Source: Pleomorphovibrio marinus (GTDB lineage: Bacteria > Bacteroidota > Bacteroidia > Cytophagales > Cyclobacteriaceae). Taken from it: DNA of 64,000 bases. The stretch spans positions 62,001 through 126,000 of the forward strand of contig NZ_QCXY01000005.1 in NCBI RefSeq assembly GCF_003347495.1. The letters are read 5' to 3'. A model generated the notes under the pieces. That model did not search any database and was not told where the DNA came from. It saw only the letters and a list, made by a program, of their open reading frames with translations. The translations under genes were made by a program, and so were the position numbers. Of this stretch, positions 57,713-64,000 are shown piece by piece. The stretch's first letter is position 1. Each line of letters starts with the position of its first letter.

Positions 57713-59476
57713 TCACCATTCAATGAGATACTCCCCTACCTGGTACTCCTCTGTCCTTATCACGAGTTGTTTCCTTGAAAGGTCATAGCTAAAATCCTCC
57801 TCTGAAGCCAAAGAGGCCCCATCTAAATTTACCACTTTTGGGCTTCCTTCTAGTTTTATACGCAAAACATGAGGTGTTTTCTTGCCGGAAAGATTTACCT
57901 TTAGTGATTTCGAACCCGGCAAAAGCTCCACTTTGGTACTTTCCTCCTGTTCCCTGTAGACCGTAAATGCACTGTATTCCGAGCCGGGATAACATAGCAA
58001 GGTGAGCTTGCCTTTATCCCGCGCTTCCCCAATTCCAGAATACGACTTGCTTATGTGCATGGGTATAATGGCTCCCTCTTTGACATATACCGGAAACTCC
58101 TTCAAAGGGAAATCCCTTTCGAGTCGTTGCCCCCCTTCCAGCAAATCCATATCGTCGAAAAAATACCTCCAATTCCCTTCAGGTAAATCCACTTCCCAAT
58201 TTTTTCTATCCTCATAGATGGGAGCGACCAGTAAATAATCCCCAAACATGTATTGGTATCCCTTGCCTATAGGAACTTGCAATCTTCTACCTCCAGAGTG
58301 GGCCTTTACCACATAATGGTACATATAAGGAACCAATTCTGTATGCAGCCAGGAAAATTTCCTGATCAAATCCAACTCCTGTTTACTTCTCAGCCATAAT
58401 CGTCGCTCCCCATGCCCCCCATTCAGGAAAAGACCGCAAAAAGTAGAAAACTGAGCCCACCTTATATATAGCCTAGCTGGGATTTCTGAACCAGAAAACC
58501 CTGCAATATCACTACCTATGATATTGTATCCCAATTTTGCACTGTTAAGTATGGACTTAATGGCGGACTCGAAATCCTCTATGCCATCTAGGGCAATGTC
58601 AGTTCTTTCCTCTTCTTGGTTTAGCATTTCGGCTGTCCTCCATTCGTGCTTTTGGTCACCCACCCAGTTTACGGGGGAGGCCTCAATGGGGGAGAAACCT
58701 TCCGGGTGGTACCACCTGTCCAGGGCCCTAGAAAGTGTGACAAATTCGGGGTTTTGGGTTAAACCATGCAGGTATTCCTCCCGATAATAAAGATCCATAT
58801 AGGTTCTTGTATTCATCCAACCCTGAGAGCCCTTTTTGTAAAAAAAAGGTATGCCCCACAGATTGTTGGCAAACAAGGTTGCACTACCATCCAGCTTCCA
58901 ACCATCTATTCCAAGGTCGAAAACATTCTGCTGCATAGACCTCCACCACTCCATGGCCTTTTGGTCGGTATAGTCGATAAACCCTCCCTCTCCCTTCCAC
59001 CATTTTGTAGGTTTTCCTTTTACCAAATAGCCTTTGCTGTCTGCCTGGTTATACCATTCTTCGGAATCGGGTTCCCTCAAGCCCTTGCTGTAGCGATTTA
59101 CATTCGGGGTCATCCAAAGTACCAGGCGGTAACCCTGTTCCTTTTTTTCGGCAAACCAGTCTTTATAATTGGGATACAACAAGGTATCTACCCGAAAATC
59201 ATTGTATCTATGGCTCCAAGGACTATCCAAAATGACGGTTCGCACAGGGATGTCATGTTTTCGATACCCCTCCAACAATTCATCCACAAATTCAGCGGTA
59301 TTGTGATCATCTTCCCAAAGCCAACACTCCAGGGCCCAAGCAGGTGTCAAAGGGGGGGGTCCGTGTCTATATTTTGCAAACGGCCATCCCCAAAAGGGGT
59401 GCAAAAACAGGAAGTAGGCCAGAGAAAAAATCACGAATAAAATTCCTGAAACCCACAAAAGCAATTTTTTCAGCAT
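57713..59476 (-). CDS. Membrane-anchored GH31 family alpha-glycosidase
   Basis: The ATG at 59476 gives about 587 residues. The N-terminal hydrophobic helix (LLLWVSGILFVIFSLAYFLFL) looks like a signal anchor. The GH31 barrel shows ILDSPWSHRYNDFRVD, LVLWMTPNVNRYS, FDLGIDGWKLDGSATLF with the nucleophile Asp in KLD, and GYNIIGSDIAGFSG with the acid/base region. QFSTFCGLFLNGGHGERRLW follows. The C-terminal beta domains are short. Family members are alpha-glucosidases, xylosidases or sulfoquinovosidases; the specificity cannot be fixed here. It stands alone on the reverse strand. Confidence 0.88.
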   Translation of the reverse strand: MLKKLLLWVSGILFVIFSLAYFLFLHPFWGWPFAKYRHGPPPLTPAWALECWLWEDDHNTAEFVDELLEGYRKHDIPVRTVILDSPWSHRYNDFRVDTLLYPNYKDWFAEKKEQGYRLVLWMTPNVNRYSKGLREPDSEEWYNQADSKGYLVKGKPTKWWKGEGGFIDYTDQKAMEWWRSMQQNVFDLGIDGWKLDGSATLFANNLWGIPFFYKKGSQGWMNTRTYMDLYYREEYLHGLTQNPEFVTLSRALDRWYHPEGFSPIEASPVNWVGDQKHEWRTAEMLNQEEERTDIALDGIEDFESAIKSILNSAKLGYNIIGSDIAGFSGSEIPARLYIRWAQFSTFCGLFLNGGHGERRLWLRSKQELDLIRKFSWLHTELVPYMYHYVVKAHSGGRRLQVPIGKGYQYMFGDYLLVAPIYEDRKNWEVDLPEGNWRYFFDDMDLLEGGQRLERDFPLKEFPVYVKEGAIIPMHISKSYSGIGEARDKGKLTLLCYPGSEYSAFTVYREQEESTKVELLPGSKSLKVNLSGKKTPHVLRIKLEGSPKVVNLDGASLASEEDFSYDLSRKQLVIRTEEYQVGEYLIEW

Positions 59477-59641
59477 AACCACACCTTGATTGAAACCTTG
59501 TTGGTACTACTTTTCAAAAGGCTAATCGTACCCAAGAACTAGATAATATTTTTGGAATAAATTAATATTATTAAGTATTTGAAAACTCAATTAATTAAAT
59601 TCAACACTTAATCAACGCTACCCAATTAAAATAATTTTTAT

Positions 59642-61159
59642 ATGCTTACCCAAGAACACAAAAATCAAATTCAAGCCCAGGGAATGGATTTAGCACTGGT
59701 AGAAGAACAGATCAAGAATTTCAAAGACGGGTTCCCTTCTCTAAAAATCCACGCTCCCGCCGCAATTGGAGACGGTATTTTGGCCTTAGATGACGAGGCA
59801 TTGAAAAAATACCTACAAGCATTTGCCAGACATTCGAAAGAAATTGAGATTGTTAAATTTGTGCCTGCCAGCGGTGCTGCCAGCCGGATGTTCAAGAACC
59901 TTTACGCCTTTTTGGAAAAGAACAGCAATGATCTGTCAGAGGATAAGTTCACAAAGCATTTTATAGATAAGCTTAGCTCTTTTGCCTTTTTTGATGACTT
60001 GGACAAGGCTTTGGAAAAAAAAGGGAGCAGCATTGCACAAGCACTTAAGGAAAAGGACCATCTGCTTATTGTAAGGCAATTGCTGGAAGATGAAGGCCTA
60101 GGCTATGGCAATTTGCCAAAAGGGCTCCTTAAATTTCACAATTATGAGAATGGCCCAAGAACCCCAGTGCAGGAGCACTTTGTGGAAGGAGCCCAATATG
60201 GCGTGGGGAAAGGAAACAAGGTAAGGTTGCATTTTACGGTTTCCCCCGAACACCAAACCAATTTTGAAGAACATATTGATGAGATAAAGGGAGATTTGGA
60301 AAAATCCTTTGGGCTCAAGTTTGAGGTTTCTTTTTCCCAACAAAAAAAATCCACTGACACCATAGCCGTGGACATGGAAAACAAACCTTTTAAAGAAGAA
60401 GACGGAGAAATTCTGTTTCGACCTGCGGGACATGGTGCCTTGCTGGAAAACCTGAATGACATAGATGCTGATTTGGTGTTTATCAAGAACATAGACAACG
60501 TAGTACCTGATAGGTTGAAGGAAACCACCAAAACCTACAAACGGGCCGTTGCCGGTGTGCTAACCAGTGTGCAAGAGGCTGTTTTCAAGGCACTGAGACA
60601 GTTGGACAGCAGTGTGAATGAAAGTTCTGTTGAAAATGCAAAGGCCGTTTTTACGGAAGCGATAGGCAGTAAGCTTCCTGAAAACTTCGAAAGCCTCAGC
60701 CTTGGAGAAAAAGGCAACTATCTCCAAAAGAAACTAAACCGCCCTATCCGGGTTTGCGGAATGGTAGAGAACACTGGCGAACCCGGAGGTGGGCCGTTTT
60801 GGGTGAAAGAAAAAGACGGTACACTTGCCTTGCAAATCGGGGAAACAGCTCAATTGGATTTGGATGATCCTGTTCAAAAAGAGCGTTTCCAATCCTCCTC
60901 CCACTTTAATCCAACCGACCTTGTCTGTGGCATTAAAAACTACAAAGGGAACAAATTTAACCTGCTGAAATTCAGGGACCCCAAAACAGGGTTCATTACC
61001 CAAAAGTCAAAGAATGGAATGGATTTGAAAGCCCAGGAATTGCCGGGACTCTGGAATGGCGCAATGGCCGATTGGAATTCAATCTTTGTGGAAGTTCCCC
61101 TGATCACCTTCAACCCTGTAAAAACAATTAACGACCTGCTCAGGGATGAGCACCAATAA
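59642..61159 (+). CDS. DUF4301 family protein
   Basis: A 505-residue soluble protein that matches the DUF4301 family of Bacteroidota. The segment VKFVPASGAASRMFKNLYAFLEKN resembles a nucleotidyltransferase-type Gly-rich/Arg-Met loop, and RPIRVCGMVENTGEPGGGPFWV and SSHFNPTDLVCGIKNYKG are strongly conserved-looking. A sugar-nucleotide function has been guessed for the family but is not established. The downstream DUF1080 gene starts 12 bases later. Confidence 0.88.
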   Translation: MLTQEHKNQIQAQGMDLALVEEQIKNFKDGFPSLKIHAPAAIGDGILALDDEALKKYLQAFARHSKEIEIVKFVPASGAASRMFKNLYAFLEKNSNDLSEDKFTKHFIDKLSSFAFFDDLDKALEKKGSSIAQALKEKDHLLIVRQLLEDEGLGYGNLPKGLLKFHNYENGPRTPVQEHFVEGAQYGVGKGNKVRLHFTVSPEHQTNFEEHIDEIKGDLEKSFGLKFEVSFSQQKKSTDTIAVDMENKPFKEEDGEILFRPAGHGALLENLNDIDADLVFIKNIDNVVPDRLKETTKTYKRAVAGVLTSVQEAVFKALRQLDSSVNESSVENAKAVFTEAIGSKLPENFESLSLGEKGNYLQKKLNRPIRVCGMVENTGEPGGGPFWVKEKDGTLALQIGETAQLDLDDPVQKERFQSSSHFNPTDLVCGIKNYKGNKFNLLKFRDPKTGFITQKSKNGMDLKAQELPGLWNGAMADWNSIFVEVPLITFNPVKTINDLLRDEHQ

Positions 61160-61171
61160 GCTAGAAAGTAT

Positions 61172-61945
61172 ATGCGAAGAAAAGTAAGAATTCTAATTGC
61201 CATAATTTGTGCAGGACTAATCCCCTATTCAATTTCCGCACAAGTCGGGGTAAGCACTAAAAAGCCCAAAGAGGGCAAAATGCTCTTCGATGGAAATAAA
61301 AAAATGCTCCATCAACAATGGGAATATTGGGACGGTCCACGTCTAGCTGCTTCGCCTCCCATCAAATGGGAGATAGTAGATGACCCGGTGGATAAAGGTA
61401 AAGTGGTAAGTGCCAATGATCCTGCTGCAGCAGGAGGTAAATACGGTGCGGCAGACATAGTAACCAAAGAAAAATTCAAGGATTTCAGGTTGCACGTGGA
61501 ATTTTTGATCAACGAGGAAGGCGGAAACAGTGGTGTATATCTGCAAAACCGGTATGAAATACAAATTCTGGATGGGGACAGTACCGACCACGGGATGGCC
61601 GCGATCATCAATGAACATGCAGCTCCCTATCACCCCTATAATGGAGTTGGCAAATGGAACGCTTATGACATTAAGTTCCGTGCAGCCAGGTTTGACGAAC
61701 AGGGAAACCTGACCGAAAGGGCGTTAATGACCATGTACTTCAATGGAGAAAAAGTACATGAAAACCGACGCATACAACAAGTATGGGGTGGGCCCAACTC
61801 TGGATTGGACGGTGGTAACGATGGTGGAAAAGGTATTACCGACCGGCCTGGAGGCATCAAATTGCAGGCTGAGGGATTCGATGTTCGATTTAGGAATATC
61901 TGGATTGTCCCCATGGACATCCATGAGGCTGATACGGATTTTTAA
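61172..61945 (+). CDS. Secreted 3-keto-disaccharide hydrolase-type (DUF1080) protein
   Basis: Signal peptide at 1-24 (ILIAIICAGLIPYSISAQ). The DUF1080 jelly-roll follows: KMLFDGNKKMLHQQWEYWDG, EKFKDFRLHVEFLINEEGGNSGVYLQNRYEIQILDG, WNAYDIKFRAARFDEQGNL and PGGIKLQAEGFDVRFRNIWIVP. Family members act on 3-keto-glucosides produced by Gfo/Idh oxidation. Here it may trim oxidised sugars outside the cell. No Gfo/Idh dehydrogenase is nearby. It begins 12 bases after the DUF4301 gene. Confidence 0.9.
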   Translation: MRRKVRILIAIICAGLIPYSISAQVGVSTKKPKEGKMLFDGNKKMLHQQWEYWDGPRLAASPPIKWEIVDDPVDKGKVVSANDPAAAGGKYGAADIVTKEKFKDFRLHVEFLINEEGGNSGVYLQNRYEIQILDGDSTDHGMAAIINEHAAPYHPYNGVGKWNAYDIKFRAARFDEQGNLTERALMTMYFNGEKVHENRRIQQVWGGPNSGLDGGNDGGKGITDRPGGIKLQAEGFDVRFRNIWIVPMDIHEADTDF

Positions 61946-62505
61946 AGTAACTGAAGGGCTATCTCCATGGGTACAGTCATATGCGTGTTAGCATTGACTG
62001 GCCCTTCACCACTAAACAGAAATTCCAGGGAATAATCCAACTTAGGCATAGTCAATAAACTATTAGTGAGCTGATCCACAAGTCCCTCTTCTATTGGTAC
62101 ATGAATAACTGTTCCTTCTCCTTGTATTTGCACCTCAGGTACCGGAAAACTAGCTACAACCTGACCGGTTTCCGGATCCGTAAAATCCAGATTACCCCAA
62201 AGGCTAGCAGGAGTGGACAATTCACCCTCCATTTCGGTTATTTCCAGGGTTATGCCTGGTACTTGAATTTCAAAAAGTTCAGAAATATTGTTTCTAACTT
62301 CATCTGGAAAATCTGAGTCGCTCAGGTCAAGCTGCCCTTCCCATACCTCTCTGAAAGGTTCGCTTTGAGAAAAACTTCCCTCTGGAATCCTCCATTCAAA
62401 TTCCCTGTTAAATTCTGTTTCAAAGGTTTGATTCACCAAATCCCTGATTTGCTCACATCCAAAAAGAAAAAGGACCGAAATTGGAAAAAAAACAAACTTC
62501 TTCAT
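61942..62505 (-). CDS. Lipoprotein of unknown function, 187 aa
   Basis: Signal peptide and lipobox VLFLFGC, then EQIRDLVNQTFETEFNREFEWRIPEGSFSQSEPFREVWEGQLDL. The mature part has many strands (LWGNLDFTDPETGQVVASFPVPEVQIQ) and ends SGEGPVNANTHMTVPMEIALQLL. It looks like a small beta-rich outer-membrane lipoprotein, but I recognise no family. Convergent with the DUF1080 gene, overlapping it by four bases. Confidence 0.65.
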   Translation of the reverse strand: MKKFVFFPISVLFLFGCEQIRDLVNQTFETEFNREFEWRIPEGSFSQSEPFREVWEGQLDLSDSDFPDEVRNNISELFEIQVPGITLEITEMEGELSTPASLWGNLDFTDPETGQVVASFPVPEVQIQGEGTVIHVPIEEGLVDQLTNSLLTMPKLDYSLEFLFSGEGPVNANTHMTVPMEIALQLL

Positions 62506-62710
62506 ATCTCTGGTTTTTAAATTAACTAACTAATACCCTGTATTCAAATATAGATAATATCGTATACAATACTTAAAAAGCTGTGTATAAATGACTAGAC
62601 ATAGGATATGCGGATTTATTTGCCCCCTTTGAACAAGAATTTAACCCTTGATGCAAAAAATTATTTAACTAATTTTCAGATTAATTTCCCAGCACTTACC
62701 AAAAAAGCAC

Positions 62711-63808
62711 ATGAATCTTAAAAACCTTTCCTATTGGCAGAAGCAAAGCTATTTTAAGTCCGTAGATCTTACCATCGTTGGGGCTGGATTTACCGGGCTA
62801 TGGGCTGCCTATCATTTTCTGGAAAGATTTCCGGGAGCAAATGTCCAGATATTTGAATCCGGGCCCTTTCCAATGGGTGCCTCCATCAAAAATGCGGGTT
62901 TTTCCTGTTTTGGTTCTGCCGGGGAGCTTGCAGGGGATTTGGAGGAGCATTCGGTAGACCACCTTTTACTTAGGATGGAGCAACGGGTTAAGGGCTTAGC
63001 CTATTTATTGGAAAGGGTACCCCGAAAAGCCATGGATTATCAGGCCTCCGGAGGATTAGAGATTTTCACCGATCCCATTGGTTTTGCAAAGGTAAATGAC
63101 AAATTGGACTTTCTAAACCAACTAATCGCTCCTATCACAGAGGAAAAGGAAACCTACAATCTCAAAAAAGTCTGGGGGGAAAAGGATATTTATTGCAAAA
63201 TGGAGAGTATGCTGAACCCCGGCAAGCTGATCCAGTACCTAAGTGAAAACGTTGCCCAAAAAGGTGCGCGATTTCATTTCGGCTGCGAGGTGGTTGAGGT
63301 AAAAAGCGGCTATGTTTGGCTAAAAAATGTTCCAGATCCCATACCTTCAGAATGCATTTTATTGGCCACCAACGGCTATAGCCACAACCTGGTTCCATCC
63401 GTAGCTATACAACCCACGAGAAACTATGTGATGCTGACCCAGCCCTTACCCAAAATACCTATTGATTTTCCAGTTCACCACCACCAGGGTTTTGTTTATT
63501 TTAGGCCATTGGATGGAAGATTACTTATGGGTGGAGGTAGACATATTTCTTTACAAACGGAATTTACCAGTAGCCAAGAAATCCCTGATAATATAAAGGA
63601 ATGGTTGATAAATTTTGCCAAAGAAAACTTACATCTGGACTTAGCAAATAAAATAGCAATGGAGTGGACTGGTACAATGGGTTATTTGGAAGACAAAACA
63701 CCCAAATGTTTAAAAACCGACGAAAATGTTTATTGGATTGGGGGTTACTCGGGGATGGGTGTAGGGCCCTCCGCACACCTGAGCAAGGAATGGGTGAAGG
63801 ATTTATAG
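62711..63808 (+). CDS. DadA-like FAD-dependent oxidoreductase
   Basis: The 365-residue protein starts with a short region, then the FAD-binding VDLTIVGAGFTGLWAAYHFLER and SGPFPMGASIKNAGFSCFGSAGEL, which is the DAO-fold flavoprotein layout. The C-terminal part has LLMGGGRHISLQTEF, WTGTMGYLEDKTPKC and YWIGGYSGMGVGPSAHLSKEW. It resembles gamma-glutamylputrescine or D-amino-acid oxidoreductases (DadA/PuuB-type). Substrate unknown. The SelW-type gene on the reverse strand ends four bases downstream. Confidence 0.88.
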   Translation: MNLKNLSYWQKQSYFKSVDLTIVGAGFTGLWAAYHFLERFPGANVQIFESGPFPMGASIKNAGFSCFGSAGELAGDLEEHSVDHLLLRMEQRVKGLAYLLERVPRKAMDYQASGGLEIFTDPIGFAKVNDKLDFLNQLIAPITEEKETYNLKKVWGEKDIYCKMESMLNPGKLIQYLSENVAQKGARFHFGCEVVEVKSGYVWLKNVPDPIPSECILLATNGYSHNLVPSVAIQPTRNYVMLTQPLPKIPIDFPVHHHQGFVYFRPLDGRLLMGGGRHISLQTEFTSSQEIPDNIKEWLINFAKENLHLDLANKIAMEWTGTMGYLEDKTPKCLKTDENVYWIGGYSGMGVGPSAHLSKEWVKDL

Positions 63809-63811
63809 TGC

Positions 63812-64000
63812 TTAATTGCTATTTTCTTCTTTCCTATCTACATGCCCTAAATGCCTGCCAGGTGCCACTTCATCCCTTATCAGTCGCTTTAGCTCCGTAA
63901 TCTCCGGAAACCTCCCCTTTTCCTTTCTGTTCCAGAGCTGTTTGCCATTGGCGGACACCTCAAACACACCACCTGTACCTGGTTTTAAGGCGAGTGTTCC
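63812..64000 (-). CDS. Rdx (SelT/SelW/SelH) family protein, N-terminus outside the window
   Basis: The reverse strand from 64000 to the TAA at 63812 encodes 63 residues: ALKPGTGGVFEVSANGKQLW, RKEKGRFPEITELKRLIRD, EVAPGRHLGHVD. This matches the end of bacterial SelW-like Rdx proteins, thioredoxin-fold redox proteins with an N-terminal CxxC or CxxU that here lies beyond the window edge. I therefore cannot see whether it has Cys or selenocysteine. Confidence 0.75.
   Translation of the reverse strand, partial: GTLALKPGTGGVFEVSANGKQLWNRKEKGRFPEITELKRLIRDEVAPGRHLGHVDRKEENSN

Overview
The window looks like a chromosomal segment of an aerobic, polysaccharide-degrading Bacteroidota, most likely a member of the Cytophagales close to the Cyclobacteriaceae. 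The reasons are a SusC/SusD pair with a FecR regulator, a hybrid two-component-type regulator, Tat-exported DUF1501 and PSD1 proteins, many lipoproteins, few Shine-Dalgarno sites and moderate GC. The genus is an inference from gene content. There are no rRNA or tRNA genes, CRISPR arrays, phage genes or intact insertion sequences that I can recognise.

Layout. 0-2.3 kb: end of an exported glycoside hydrolase and three convergent lipoprotein genes. 2.5-9.8 kb: FecR, SusC (with a signalling STN domain) and SusD, closed by a terminator. 9.8-13.5 kb: a reverse-strand sugar-acid operon (GntP permease, DenD-like dehydrogenase, SDR, SnoaL-like protein). 13.7-14.7 kb: an exported O-methyltransferase and a small membrane protein. 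15.1-17.4 kb: 2-keto-3-deoxygluconate kinase, a YhcH protein and KDPG aldolase, followed by an ECF sigma factor and a GH88-type hydrolase that could supply unsaturated uronates to this pathway. 19.6-26.2 kb: a variable, decaying region with a two-part palindromic repeat present four times, a frameshifted antitoxin remnant, an RHS/toxin/immunity remnant and a large cytochrome c lipoprotein. 26.2-33.5 kb: GH130 lipoprotein, OmpA protein, deoxyhypusine-synthase-like enzyme, OmpH/Skp lipoprotein, histone-deacetylase-like amidohydrolase, AlbA-type protein and small membrane proteins. 33.7-41.4 kb: desaturase, BlaI repressor, the DUF1501/PSD1 pair and an SLC12-type transporter. 41.6-45.3 kb: a giant HTCS-like regulator whose phosphorelay residues appear lost. 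45.5-49.8 kb: YtxH protein, SDR, then a VOC protein and metX-metY transcribed from a SAM-I riboswitch. 49.9-57.6 kb: a PagL-like deacylase, then a tight run of S8 protease, cysteine desulfurase, moaC, mobA, a molybdate transporter, a THUMP methyltransferase and a possible small membrane protein. 57.7-64 kb: GH31, DUF4301, DUF1080, a lipoprotein, a DadA-like oxidase and the end of a SelW-type (Rdx) gene.

Functional picture: outer-membrane glycan capture (SusCD), extracytoplasmic glycosidases (GH130, GH31, GH88-like, DUF1080) and cytosolic sugar-acid catabolism (KdgK/KdgA, DenD/GntP) sit beside housekeeping sulfur and molybdenum-cofactor genes. The most unusual items are the degenerate HTCS regulator, the two-part repeat family and the RHS toxin remnant with an HExxxH motif.
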